Positions 43,036 through 54,699 are shown, counted from the stretch's first letter. The stretch: DNA of 64,000 bases from Agrypnia vestita (GCA_016648135.1 JADDOH010001542.1:59678-123677); one strand, 5' to 3'. A program made the numbers and translations. The notes: generated by a model from the sequence alone, not told the origin.

Positions 43036-46000
43036 ACACATGAGCTTGAGTACTCTCTTATGGTAGGGAAAGTTCAAAAGAGTTTCTAAGATATCTCTAT
43101 ATGAGAGAATACGGGCATTACCCTTGGCTCTATCCAAACGAGTTTCTCCAGGGTATGCATTGTGAAATACTTTAGAGAGAAGGATAGTGTATTTGATTAC
43201 GCATTTTTGTCGATTGTTGCGCGGTATGATCAATAATCCTGAAATTATGCGGAGCATTGATTTGAATGTTTCTGATTATTAAAGACAACGTCCACATAGA
43301 TTGTTTCACATTCCAATATACATGACCAAACTACCGATGGTTATGCCTGTTGAAAGAGCTACCGTTATGCTAAAAAATATCACTTTGGATATTGATCTGT
43401 TCCATATCTCTGAAGACCTTTTCCGAATCAGGATTCTCTTACAACTTCATAAGAATTATAGTATATGTTTTATCTTATTATTATGAGTTATCTCTCTACA
43501 TTTAAAATTAAATATACAGAGTATATACTAGAATTGAGTAAATGTAATAACATGTACGAATTAAATATTTTTTGTAAAATATTTCTTTGCAAATCAAAGA
43601 AAACTCTTTGACATATTGTTAATAATTTGAATAAGATTAAATAAAAAGTAATGGAACAAAGAATTTAAAATAAAACATTCAAGTAACATAACGTAAATGA
43701 AATTTGTGCATTTCGTGATTTTGATATTTGAAATTTGTGAATTTCAATATTTAAAATAGACTTAAGTACATATCGAAACCAGACAATTGATTTAGGTTGA
43801 TTTTGAAGTTCAAGGAAATAAATATATTCATCGCATTATCAGAGGGGAGTGAAATAAAATTCTCGGTAATTTAAGAGTGTAAAACATTAATGTTTTTGAA
43901 TTTTTTATTAAACAATGAAGATATTCATATTTTATTCTAGTGAATTTGGATAACGGTATGTTTTGAAACTCATACTGATTTTTAACAAGCAGTTACTTCA
44001 GACTGATGGTGTTATGATAGTTAACTTTTATGTAGGAACGAGATTAGACAATGTATTAACATTCAAACCTAAAAAAAAAAACAAAAATGAGACTCAAGTG
44101 AGCACTTCGAAGCCGGTCTCGCAAAGAACCTCCAGCAAAAGGGGGAATCGCGCCAAAGCGGAGAGCTAACTCTAGCACTCTCTACGTATCTACACTTGAC
44201 ATTAATTAAGGGGCTATTAAGCGAGAATAAGATTGACAGGTAACAGATATGGTCATTACTCACCGGCTCCGAGGTCTGGAACAAAACCGTCTGTGGAACG
44301 AAAGAACCCGATAAATATCATAACTCATATTGTGTGTGTATTACAAAGTATATTAAAACATATTTGAACCCGATAAATTTTAAATTTAACAAATAAAATA
44401 AAGTTTCATAACTCGGCTTGCCCTAATATTAATAATAATGTTTTCATCTCGCAGCAGAGACGTAGGCATGATTACGTCATTGTATTATGTTTGTATTATA
44501 CATATAAATAGAGACCATAGACAGCATGGTCCTGCACACAAAACGTCTAGACATTATCGATTTTCGCAGAATAGAGAATGATGTAAAAATAGAATTAACC
44601 AAAAATCCACACTAAGAAAACTGAAAAGATTACTAGACGCATTCGCAGGCATGCATAATGCAAATTACAAATTACCACCAATACTAAATAACGATACATT
44701 GTTGCAAAGATATTCAAGAGCTAGTATAATTACTTGAAAAACGATATGTATTTTTTTACCAACATTTTGTTATTTAAATACAACCTTAGATGTCATGAAA
44801 TGTGCTGAACACTATAGCCACCGCTAGATTCACAATCAAATCAGTAAATAAATAATAAACGCAATAACACAAAGTGAAATGAAATCCCCGAAGTGGTCAG
44901 ACGATGTATTTATGTCTAACATTATAATTCAAATGAATACGCAAGTATGTATGCAGAGATATTTTCAATTTAATATATTTTATTATGCAAAAAAAAATTT
45001 CTGCGTTCGTATGCCACAGTACAGAATTGCTTTATTAATAGTCTTTAATATCCATAATTTCACATAACCATGGTCCAAAATCACACCATTTTTAGAATTT
45101 TCATTTCAGCTTCTAAAATAAAGTTTTTAAAAACATTTTTTCTTGATTTTGTACGTAGAAAGATCAGTAATTAATAATTAGGCACTTTTCTTATAATATA
45201 TTATATATAGTTTATATACATAAAAGAAATAAATAAAGAAAAAAGAAACATATTTTTTGGCAATTTTTAGACTACAGTTGTGTTACAGAGAACACAAATA
45301 CAGTCCATCAAATTCTTTTCCTAATAAATGGAAATAGGGCCGTAAATGGGAAAACGTCGAGCAACTAAGTATATCACAGAGCAGGCAGGCAATAAATAAT
45401 CTTTGAAATAAAATATAGTTTTGAATAAAAAAAGTTTTTATTTTAGTTAATTTAACACAAGTACCTACTTATCGTTTAATAAAACATTACTATAAACATT
45501 GAATAAAATCAACATAAAACTATTTTTTATTTATTTAGGTACCCCACATGCCCTTCAGCTCAGGCACGTGGAAAAGCTTCCTTCGTTGTTTTTCTGCTTT
45601 GCCTTAATATATAATTTAATATCCTTTTTTCGAAAAAATCTTCCGTGTCTGGCCATTTCCATAGGCTTCCAGATCTGGTTATACATTTAATACGGGTCCC
45701 ATTAGCCTCTGCTTTATGACTTACTTTATTACAGGCCCAGGCTCTATTATCCTTCATAACTCTCTAGTGAAAATTTCTCTATTATTGGGAGAAAACCATC
45801 ATTCAAGAACTCGTGGTTCTGATAGTTGAACTTAAATATGATTTTTATTATTTTCATAACAACAATTACATTCGTAGGTAATCGATTTTTAAAATCACCT
45901 ATGCGGTATCCAGAAAGTTTCAGAGCTCTAGCTAGTCGGGAAGTTGGTGAAAAATCAGTTATAAAATTCCACCACAAAAAACAACAGACAAATGGGGTTT

Positions 46001-46310
46001 CAAAGCACAAACAGTATTCAATCTATGATGTATCATTTAATACATAATTGGCTCAATAGATGTCTGTAGGTACTGTTTGAAATATCAGTATTTTCGTGCG
46101 AAGGGGATATTAGACCATAGCTGTGGTCTAGGACCATAGTTGTGAGAAATCACGGAGTATAAACGTTAATGCTAAAACCAATAATTAAATTATAGATCCC
46201 AATGTTATTGGTGAAGTTGCAATTGTTAAAATATATTATTGTTGATTGATGAAGAAAATATTATGTCACTGAAAATATTACAAAAGACAAAAAAAATTGT
46301 GTTTTGAACA
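43036..46310. other. Long gene-poor stretch
   Basis: AT-rich throughout. Short frames at 43301, 43963, 44879, 45499 and 45826 (60-75 residues) show no domains. No element ends were resolved. Confidence 0.35.
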
Positions 46311-46311
46311 A

Positions 46312-46350
46312 TAGAGCTGCTGCATGGACTTGAACCCGGGATCTTTTTCC
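46312..46350 (-). repeat. tRNA-like B-box fragment
   Basis: On the minus strand GATCCCGGGTTCAAGTCCAT then GCAGCAGCTC resembles the T-arm and acceptor of a tRNA-derived repeat. No 5' half is present. Confidence 0.45.
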
Positions 46351-46484
46351 AGTTTCCAGAAAATAAATCAATTTTATAAATAGTCGGTGATTAAAATATA
46401 ACAGGCGCAGTGCAATTACAATAAACACAAGATTTTAAAATTATTTACATTTCAGTATTTATAACAACTGAATTCTAGGTGACG

Positions 46485-46650
46485 TGCTTGTTGGTCTAGT
46501 GGTTAAAGTACTCGCCTAGTGATCCAGCGATCGGGGGTTCGAGCCTCATTATAGGAAACCAGCAAATTAGTCTTATTTTCAGAAGGCGTTTAATTTAGTT
46601 CGAAAATAGTAAGCTTAGTGACGTAACACGTATTCGTAACACGTAACACG
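46485..46650 (+). mobile_element. SINE family S1
   Basis: TGCTTGTTGGTCTAGTGGTT (box A) and CGGGGGTTCGAGCCTCA (B box) are both canonical, followed by CAGCAAATTAGTCTTATTTTC and ACACGTATTCGTAACACGTA. This is the best-preserved tRNA-like head of the family. Confidence 0.75.
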
Positions 46651-48703
46651 TATAAAGTGTAATTAATACATATCATCTCATTCACCTGTGTCCCTCCTGC
46701 ATCTTGAATTAGGTACCTATGCTCACCCCCTCACTCGACACAAGCAACATACAATTACTTTCACTGCACATTTACGATTTGTCAATTATGTGAAGAACTA
46801 AATTCATTGTATTTTCTTATATTCCATTGTATTCCCGAAATAATAAATGAATATTTTCTCTTAAGAAATAATTAAATATTTTGGAATTATTAGAAACCGA
46901 ATTTGTGGCGTTACAAACATGTTTAGTTTAGAGAAAACGATTAATATCACAAGATTTAAGTCCGATAACACCGGTTGTGAGAATATTAATTACAATTATA
47001 TTCCTCCAGGACGACGATACCTTCCGTGTTGCAAAGGATCGAGGTCACCTTTTGTTAGATATTATTTCTTCAAATATTGTGTCATTGTTTCACGGTCATC
47101 ACTTACCCACTATCGTCTGGATCTAAATAGTCAATATTATTGTTGAACAAAAACACGCTTTTATTTGCAATCGTTCAAACGCCTGCGGATTTTTACAAAT
47201 AGCTAAATTTTTACATTTTACTGCCTTACGTTAGACCCTTAAAAATCCCTTAAGTGATATATTTTTTAAACACAGTCGAAGACAATTAACACCCTGTAAT
47301 TTTAAATTAATATAATTACTTAAAATATTGCTTTTACGCAAACATGTAACTACAAAGTATTCATTTCTATATACTCATGTTTATTTACATAGAAAGATAG
47401 TAATATGCAATTATATATATCTGATCAACTTACCAACACCAAATCCAGCGATCAAAAGATCCAAAATTCACAAAACGCTGAGAAAAAAAATAACACACAA
47501 AAGCCCGATACCAAAAAGGCGCGCAATATCGCGTACACCGCGCGGCGAGCAGGACGCAAAACTCCCTTTTGAAGGTGTATTTGAGGCAAATTGGCGGGTA
47601 ACGCGAAACAACAAACAACCGAGCGGACGCGTAGATTTTACCGGACTAAGAATTAAGATTTAACAACCGTTCGCCGCCGTATAGTAGTGAGGAGATAAAA
47701 ACATAGAGGGCGGGCCTTCGCGGCAACGAGATGTTTCAAGCAACGCGGCCCATAGTAAACGGGGCAAATCATCGCGTCGTTGAGTACATTTACAACGCAC
47801 TACTTTTCGTTATGGTCGGCTTCGTTCTCGAACTTCGTTCTCGACGGCGCACAATGGGCGAAATTCGGGCGCTAGCAGGAAAAAATCATATCGTCCGAAA
47901 TAAGCAATAAAATAATATTTTTTGATAAAATGAATATATATTCAACTTATTAAGGAAATGCACCCCTTTTGCGCTACGGATAATTTCATAAACAGCATTT
48001 CGTGTAATAAGAGTAAAACTAAAAATAAAAATTTAACTTAATTTAAATCACATTTATAACTCCTTCCGCAATATTATATCCGCGCGGCCGGGAGTTCCGC
48101 CACTACCTAAAAAAATATTTTTAACACACACGGATACTTTGGTAAGATTATTTTTTTTAAACTATTAAATGAAATATTTAATTAAAATAAATATCGTAAT
48201 ACGAGACTTTGAGAGATCTAACAAGTCTTCAATAGTTAAAAACTGTTTTAATTCAGTTTTTAAATTATATAAAAAAACATCACTTATACATTAACGTATT
48301 AATAAATTAATATCGCTAAAAAAAAAATTTCACAAAAAAAAACAATTGAAAATTATTACGTACCACTCGCAATAACTTCCATTTAAAAACAAACAAAAAA
48401 AACTTACTTTTATACAGCATGATACGTTCTCACGTTCTGATATCAAAATCTCGACCGATGGTGTTGGTTAATGCAGAGTTTTCCAAGTGTATGCCATGCA
48501 ATTTTATAAAACTTTCAATGGATTTTGATAATTTTGTGATATTATCATAGTGAAATAAAAAAAAATGGCTCTTATTTTTTATTGTATGAAACCGTCCACT
48601 GTGCGGCGGCGGCGGCGATGCGTGGCGACGCGACGCGACGTGGCGCGCACGATGCGTCTATTTGAATAACTGACAGATGTAAACAAACATTATCACGTCA
48701 GAC
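46651..48703. other. AT-rich spacer with two CpG-rich patches
   Basis: 47505-47880 is CpG-rich (CGCGTACACCGCGCGGCGAG). 48600-48655 carries a GCGGCGGCGGCGGCG run and CGACGCGACGCGACG. The patches could be promoter-like islands upstream of the 49579 locus, but no exon is identifiable in them. Confidence 0.35.
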
Positions 48704-48765
48704 CAGGGCCGTTTCTACCATTAACCATTAGATAAGACTAGGTGGCCGCCTGGGGACGGAAAAAT
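48704..48765 (+). mobile_element. hAT-type element left end (CAGGGCCG)
   Basis: CAGGGCCGTTTCTA begins a segment with ACTAGGTGGCCGCCTGGGG, a layout typical of hAT elements whose ends start CAGGGCCG. A matching right end in inverse orientation is at 58018-58049. The flanking 8-mers (cgtcagac and cctgtggt) do not match. Confidence 0.45.
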
Positions 48766-49239
48766 ATTGCCGGCAAAAACGGGTGGGAAAAAGGCAGTAT
48801 TTTTTAAAAATCAAAGAGCGAAAAAATGGAGCAAATTAGGAGAAAAAATGAAATACTTGGATGAAAAATTAAAACATTAAATTGTTTTCATAAGCATTAA
48901 CACTAGAGGGCTCGCGGGGGTCACATGTGCCACCCATTATGGAATAGGTTTTTTTGTTACTACTCTTATTTAATAAAATTAAATAAGTTATAATGTGACA
49001 AATCAACTTTATTTCTTACTAAATACTTAATAAAAGTCAACAATTTGTTTTGTTTTTTGAATTATAAACTTCTATGAAAATTAACATATTTTGAACTTAT
49101 TGAGATCAACTAGTTTTTAATTCTTTGGCACATATTAATTTGGTAAATGAATCATCTTATTACAAAGTTTACGAATGGTTTGTTTCTATTCAATAGCGTT
49201 TTCGTGACAGCTAGGGCACACTATGATTTGGTGATCCGG

Positions 49240-49578
49240 ACAAACCTACCCTACCCTTGATTATACCCTTATAAACGGTCTTATAAACGAAAGACCAAAT
49301 TTCCGTTAGTAAATGGACAATTAACAAACGGATGGCCGTTCGTTTATAAATGTTACTGACGCTCGTCTTATAAATTTTTTTTTACCGTCCGTAAGTATCG
49401 CGATACCGTACTGCTATTGTCTACGATTTTAGAGCTGTCAAAGGCGAATTATATCTCTTTTCTATGGAGACGAAACGTAACTTCTATAAACATAACCTAC
49501 AATTTCTCGCCGTGCACACCCGAGATGCATCGTTGCATTATTATTATTGTTGGATTTTTGAGTACGTGAAAATTTAAA
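49240..49578 (+). promoter_or_regulatory. Upstream region of the Myb/SANT-like locus
   Basis: This segment has repeated TTATAAACG/CGTTTATAA motifs at 49268-49360 and moderate CpG. It directly precedes the first ATG at 49579. No TATA box at a fixed distance is convincing. Confidence 0.25.
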
Positions 49579-49584
49579 ATGAAT

Positions 49585-49775
49585 GTAAGTATTATTATTT
49601 GATTATGAAATTCCGCAAACCAATGTACAATGCTTTGTTTGTTACTTAATATCTTGTTTTAAAGTTGAGTTTATTTAATAAAAACAACTTTTACATTCAC
49701 TGTTATTAATGTTAATAAGGTTGATATTTTGAAAATTGGATTTTGTTTATTTTTTCTTCTATTTTTATCTTTCAG
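49585..49775 (+). other. Intron 1 of the Myb/SANT-like locus
   Basis: GTAAGT at 49585 and a T-rich tract ending TTTCAG at 49775 give a 191-bp phase-0 intron. It leaves a two-codon first coding exon. Confidence 0.6.
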
Positions 49776-50167
49776 ACAAACAAAAGAAGCAAACAATTTG
49801 GGAGTGAGGAATTGAGGAAACTTGTGGTGCTGCTGGAGGAGGATCCGGCGATTCTTTCGAAGAAAACGGATGTCGTATCCAATTCAAGTAAAGAAATGGC
49901 ACGGCAGCGTCTCACGATTCGCTATAATGCCACCAATGTACATCCCAGAGATGTTAATCAATTAAAATTAAAGTGGGATAACTTGAAAAAAGCAGCCAAA
50001 AAGAGAGCAGCTTTAATAAATAAGAATAATAGGTATTTACAATATTTTTAATTATATTTATTTTATACAATATAACATAACTATGTGTATAGTTTTATTA
50101 GTGTTAAATATTAATTTAAACTTTTTAATTTAACCATTAAATTAACTATTCGGGAGTAGACAGAGAA

Positions 50168-50523
50168 TATCGAATTTCAGACTTCTCTCTTAACATACAC
50201 TTTTAGCTTTAACTGCACAATTTAACAATGAATGTAAAGCTGATCGTAGCATAATACATAGAATACAAATAGGGTCGCTCAGGTGGTTTAGGCATGTTGA
50301 ACGAATGAATGAGGAAAGAATGGTAAGAAAGATATATGATGCAAGTGTTGACGGCGCCAGAAAGAGAAGGCGACCACGGAAGACGTGGCATGACCAGATT
50401 AACCAGATACTGGAAGATGGTCCTGTTAGAAGCCTGATCAACCGTCGAGTTTGCATGCGAAGATGTATGAATGTAGACGAAGCGAAAGTTGTATGTCAGC
50501 GAAACGGCGTGATTGTAAGTTAG
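50168..50523 (+). pseudogene. Non-LTR retrotransposon C-terminal fragment inside intron 2
   Basis: An open frame from about 50230 to 50523 reads ADRSIIHRIQIGSLRWFRHV, then ERMNEERMVRKIYDASVDGA, then RKRRRPRKTWHDQINQILED and VRSLINRR. This is the last part of a LINE polyprotein (LRWFGHVERM-type then arginine-rich then KTWHDQ). The copy is 5'-truncated but its remaining frame is uninterrupted, unlike the relative at 23280-23690. It sits wholly within the host intron (50033-50557), so it need not disrupt the host product. Confidence 0.65.
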
Positions 50524-50724
50524 TTAGTCAGTTATTCCAAATTATTAAATTTTACAGAGCAACGGGAGGTGGCCCTTCAACGGTGGAAGAAGATACAATA
50601 CTAGATAAGGTAATATTGATGATAAAACTAAGCTGTTTTGGCTAAGCCAACACCTTTGATAGTGATACTATTCAACCGTCACCAGCAGTCCCGGATAGCA
50701 TACAGCATAGCATACCCGGATAGC

Positions 50725-50776
50725 ATCAGCAGTACCGCTGGCGCTGGTAGATACCAGCGCCAGCGGTACTGCTGAT
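50725..50776. repeat. Perfect 25-bp inverted repeat with 2-bp spacer, in exon 3
   Basis: The arm beginning ATCAGCAGTACCGCTGGCGC (50725-50749) is exactly mirrored at 50752-50776. It lies where the reading frame of the Myb/SANT-like gene shifts, so a templated inverted duplication may have broken it. Confidence 0.9.
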
Positions 50777-50968
50777 ATAGTAATGGAATTGAAACCATCG
50801 CCCGCAGAGGAGCTGCATCCACAACCTGCAGAGGGTCTCAGCCAAGTGGACTTGGTTGAGGTAGTCCACACGGAGGATACTTCCTCAAAGTGGAAAGCAT
50901 GGACACCAACTTCGTTGAGGACTCCGGTTAATCCGAGGCTCAAAACCAAGAAGAAAAATTTAAATGAC

Positions 50969-51020
50969 GTAGTACTGCGCTCTAAAATTGCAAAGAATTA
51001 ATGCAATAGCGCAGTACTAC
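50969..51020. repeat. 13-bp inverted repeat in the 3' coding region
   Basis: GTAGTACTGCGCT (50969-50981) and AGCGCAGTACTAC (51008-51020) pair around a 26-bp loop. The second frame change of the gene falls in this interval. Confidence 0.8.
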
Positions 51021-51176
51021 GAATACAAATTTAAAAAACTTAAGGAAGAAAAGGGAGATTGTGGTGAATAGTTAGTCAATAATATTATTAGTTATATTTT
51101 ATTTTATATAATAGTTTATAGGTACATAGTAAGTCGATAATATTATTTTTTTACTTAATGGTTTGTAGGTACATAG

Positions 51177-51653
51177 TGTTCCGCACAGAACAGGCAACAA
51201 AGGGCTGATTCCGCTTCAGAAGCCTTCGGGATGTCTCACACGGCGCGGGGGCTACGTGCGGGCAGCTGGAAGCTCGATGACTATGATGCCTGGGAGGATT
51301 AACACCGAATTCGAGAACCTGTGCTCGAACAGGCCGTCGTCAGGAGCGCTGCCCAGGTCCACCATCTTGGCCGGCCACCACAACTGTGAGCCTTTCGCCA
51401 CGCGAAAACCGTGAAAAATTTATCAATATGTCATGAAAGCCATGTTTTGTTTGCCTGACAACGGCGATCACAACAAACTCGGCTTCAATCAATTTGACGT
51501 TTCTCTCGTGGTAGTGCCGTACCAGGAGCCTCGTGTACGGGTGAGCTCCGTCTAATACCACAGGTGCTCGCAACCCTGGTGGAATTCCTTCCACATTCGT
51601 ACTTTCAAGCCGAGTCCCCATCCTTATGATGCCATGATCATCTAAACTGGGCG
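51177..51653 (-). repeat. Left inverted terminal copy (3' LTR plus integrase-region sequence, reversed)
   Basis: On the minus strand 51657-51340 encodes GIIRMGTRLESTNVEGIPPG and TRLLVRHYHERNVK, nearly identical to 56100-56414 on the plus strand (a few residue differences). It continues into a 155-bp LTR-like segment (51331 to 51177, reading TGTTCGAGCACAGG inward to GGAACA). Compared with the right copy it retains about 95 bp more of this LTR. Confidence 0.8.
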
Positions 51654-51726
51654 TCAACTGGTACAGCCGGCTGGTCCTGTCGAGACGGTTGCTGGTATTC
51701 GCTTCACGTCATCAGAGCCAACCAGG

Positions 51727-52800
51727 ATGTCGCGCGCTGGGGACGGGCCGCAGTACATGGAGGACGACGGCCAGTACCAGGAGGACGGCAGCCGGCTCCG
51801 GGGGGAGTCAGCGGGATCAGAGCACACCCGCTTCGAGTCCCGCCGGAGCCGTTCCACCAGCCGATCATCACGCTCCACTGAGGACACCGTCCGGAGGCTT
51901 CAGGAGGAGCTTCGCAGCGCGCCGGCGCATGGCAGATCTGCGCCAGGTGAACGCGGATCTGCGCCACGACCACGCGGACACAGTGGTCCGCATGATGGCT
52001 GCCAGCCGGAGGCCGCAGCCAACACCGCCGGATGTTGGCCCTTACAGGGGCCGTTCCTACAACGGCCCGAGATGGGGGCCATATGCCGCCGGACCTGTGG
52101 CAGCCGACGGTGTCCCGAGGGAGGCGCTCTCCGCTTCCGCGGAGGACGAGAATGTTGGCCCTTACGGGGGCCTTTCCTCCGACGACCCAAGGCAAGGGCC
52201 GTCCGCCACTGCAACCGAGATCAGCGGCGGCAGCAGCTGACGGTGCCCCGACGTAGGGAGTACTACCCGCAGCGGCTGTGGATGCGGCCAGTAGCGTCCC
52301 GGAAGGAGTGGCACCCTCCTTTGAAGGTATAAACATCACGGATAGTAGCGCCCTCTCAGGGGAGGCGCAGACCGTTGTGGGGGTGGCAGAAGCCCACCAC
52401 CCACAGGGTGCAGGCCAACCTTCCTCGGCCAATGGTGGCCAACCTGCTGCAGCTATTGCCGGACCATCCTAGGCCAATGCAGGCCAATGCGCCGCAGCCG
52501 TCATCAATGCTGACCAATGCGTAGAAGCCATTATCGGGAGCACGCTACCAGCCATCAACCCAGCTGGACAGATGGGTGGGCAGGGAGGCCCATGGACCAA
52601 CACCATCGCCGGATGCCCTGCTGCCGGTGCAGCGGGACCTGCCTCTACTGGGCAGTCTACACAGCCGGGCACCAGCGCCTTCACCAGGGAGTAGGTACTG
52701 AACCAACAGGACCCAATGGCCATGGCCACTACCGTGGCGCTACAGCGGAACCATGACGGGGCCAGCGTGGACCACGGCCAGCCTGCTACTGTAATTATGA
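51727..52800 (+). pseudogene. BEL/Pao gag, N-terminal low-complexity region
   Basis: The longest plus-strand frame (51727-52332, 201 residues, starting MSRAGDGPQYMEDD) is rich in Arg, Ser, Gly and Pro, with a helical EDTVRRLQEEL segment. That fits the disordered N-terminus of BEL-type gag, but competing frames exist in all phases because of the GC content. The 242-residue minus-strand frame is most likely a shadow. Which frame is used cannot be settled by eye. Confidence 0.45.
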
Positions 52801-52805
52801 TGGCA

Positions 52806-53060
52806 CGGCAATCGGGGTTGAAGGAGCTTCCCCACTTCAGCGGAGAAGCGTTTGAATGGCCAACGTTCTTCGCCCAGTTCCACCAGTCAACGGCGCTATG
52901 CGGATTCGCGGACAACGAAAACCTCATCCGACTGTAGACCGCGCTCAAGGGGAAAGCTTGAGAGGCGGTGTCGGCGCTGTTGATCGACCCGAGCAGCGTT
53001 CCTGAGATCATGCGGACGCTCAGGACCGCTTCGGCAACCCGACGGCCATCATCAACAACA
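52806..53060 (+). pseudogene. BEL/Pao gag core (DUF1759-type)
   Basis: The frame reads LKELPHFSGEAFEWPTFFAQ, then FHQSTALCGFADNENLIRL, a stop, TALKGKA, a second stop, then EAVSALLIDPSSVPEIM. This order (LPxFsG, EWxxF, NLIRL, LKGxA, IM) marks the gag domain of BEL/Pao elements, which packages element RNA. Two in-frame stops and a later frame change show it is defective. Confidence 0.75.
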
Positions 53061-53525
53061 TGCTGGTAAAGGTGCGCCGCTGTCCAGCTGTTGCGCTGAA
53101 AGCGCACCAGTGGACGCGGTGGCCTCGATCAGAGCGATCGAACCGTCCCATCTGTCATCCCTGTAGATTTTGACGGACATGGTGGGGAAGTTGCTAAGTG
53201 CGACGCGCATGCTGTGGCTGCACTCGCTGGTGGGGAAGCCGGGTCCGCCAACTTGTCAAGGGTTTTCTGACTGGCTGACGGTCATACTGGGACCAGTGGC
53301 TACTTCTGGATTGAGGACCATGACCACCCTCCCGCAACGAAGTGGACAAGTTCACCACACTACCGGCAGCAGCGGGGCTCAGGGGAGCCACCCGGGACCA
53401 ACCCAGGCGCCCGGACCGAGCCAAGGATCAAGACCTCCACCACCAGCAAGAAATACCGCCCTTTGTGCACTGTGCAACAAGGCATGCATACGCTGGCGCA
53501 ACGCCGCGCTTACTTGGCCAAGTAA

Positions 53526-53861
53526 GTGAAGGACCGCTGGGACATAGCTATGAGACTCGGAGTGTGCACCAACTACCTGAAGGGCGGCCATAGATGGCGG
53601 GATTGCTGCTCAAGGCCCTGCGGCACTGAAGGCTGCGAACGACCGCACCATCGCACGTTGCACAGCCCGGTCTACCACGACAAGCGACACAGAAAGGGCA
53701 GCAAAGGAGGAGCAGTACGCTCGAAAAAGTCCTCAAACCGCGGCAAAAAGAACGCGGCAGGGAATACAGCAGCGGGTGGCGCATCCAATGTGACCAAGGA
53801 TGAGACTGTCACCAACACCGGGAGGCAGTCTCAGGGACACGAACGCACGGTATACCCGTGA
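53526..53861 (+). pseudogene. BEL/Pao gag zinc-knuckle segment
   Basis: Residues 12-45 of this frame follow the C-x2-C-x4-H-x4-C plus C-x2-C/HH pattern of BEL elements: VCTNYLKGGHRWRDC then CGTEGCERPHHRTLH. The second cysteine of the first knuckle is Tyr, so metal binding is probably impaired. A lysine/serine-rich linker follows. Confidence 0.7.
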
Positions 53862-53869
53862 CCATCAAT

Positions 53870-54690
53870 GGACCTCGTGGTGAGCGTGCACGCGCGTGCG
53901 TGCCCTGCGCATTCACGGCGCGGGCGGCATGTGCTCATCGGACGACCGATCCCGAGTAGTGTGCATCACAGTGCGCGGAGATGGCCCCGAGTACCCAGTG
54001 AGAGCGAGCACTGTGCGCCAGCTAGCCCTACCGCCCCAGCTGGTCGTGAATGATCTGCGCTCGCTGTCCAATATGGACCAGGTGATGACTGATGAAGTAG
54101 TACCTCAACTGCTGATTGGACACCTGATTGTAACACGTGAGGCGGACGAGATACAGCGCGACAGAATACGCTCCCGGACGAAACTAGGATGGGCCGCCCA
54201 TGGGGTGCTCGGGACCCAGCCTGGCGCAGGCGCGGCGATCGTACTGACGTTCGTCGCTTCAAAGAGCCACTCCACTGAAGACCAACTGGAGGCACTCATA
54301 CGGGACTACTTCGCAGCTGACTCTCTGGAAGTCACCGCCGCAGCGCGTGTCAACAAGGGAGACGCGTGGGCCATGGCCGTTATGGAGGCGACCACCCGCC
54401 AACTGCACACCGGCCACTGGGAGACTGGACTGCTGTGGAAAGAGGACAACCACCCACTGGCCGATAACCGTCAATGTGCTGCCAACCGGCTGAACGGCAT
54501 TGAGAGAAAAATGCAGAAAGACCCACCCTAGGCAGCAGCATATTCAGCCAAGATGACCGAATACATCGAGAAAGGCTATGCATACGCCTTGACACCGGCC
54601 ATGGAGGCCCAGTTATTAGGCAAGTTCTACCTGCCACACTTCGCCGTGTTCAATCCGAACAAACCAGGAAAGATCCGGATAGTGTTCGAT
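53870..54690 (+). pseudogene. BEL/Pao protease remnant and linker to reverse transcriptase
   Basis: The frame from 53896 reads GDGPEYPVRASTVRQLALP, then EVVPQLLIG and RTKLGWAAHGVLG, as in DUF1758-type BEL proteases. The D-S/T-G active-site region itself is not present, so catalysis is lost. After an in-frame TAG at 54529 the same frame continues YIEKGYAYALTPAM, YLPHFAVFNPNKPGKIRIVF, the start of the polymerase. A shift near 54700 moves to the next frame. Confidence 0.65.
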
Positions 54691-54699
54691 GCAGCAAGC

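Larger units (their letters stand above)
49579..51071 (+). pseudogene. Myb/SANT-like DNA-binding protein gene (MSANTD3/Harbinger-associated type), probably broken
   Basis: Three exons can be read: ATGAAT at 49579-49584 before a GTAAGT donor; 49776-50032 after a TTTCAG acceptor and before a GTATTT donor; and from 50558 after TTTTACAG. The joined frame starts M-N-T-N-K-R-S-K. It holds a Myb/SANT-like fold of about 75 residues (EELRKLVVLLEEDP, KKTDVVSNSSKE, RYNATNVHPRDVNQLKLKW, then a lysine-rich helix). RATGGGPS follows across the exon 2/3 junction, a phrase typical of this family. Such proteins bind DNA and often come from PIF/Harbinger transposons. Exon 3 then meets a stop at 50643 (unless a GTAATA donor at 50610 is used) and changes frame twice: 50783-51001 reads WKAWTPTSLRTPVNP, and 50979-51071 reads INAIAQYYEYKFKKLKEEKG-DCGE-stop, the expected C-terminal helix. 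The first conserved tryptophan positions are F and R. Confidence 0.7.

Noticed and set aside
41818..45800. Several 60-75 residue frames as small genes
   Set aside because: Lengths fit random open frames in AT-rich DNA. There are no domains, no paired splice sites and no composition change.
48562..48669. A short frame rich in arginine (ATGGCTCTT…TAA) over the GCGGCGG run
   Set aside because: It is only about 35 codons, driven by a CGG microsatellite, with no splice or family support.
51704..52432. A 242-residue minus-strand frame across the gag region
   Set aside because: It is antisense to the BEL gag in GC-rich DNA where several phases stay open by composition. It has no domain and no promoter support.
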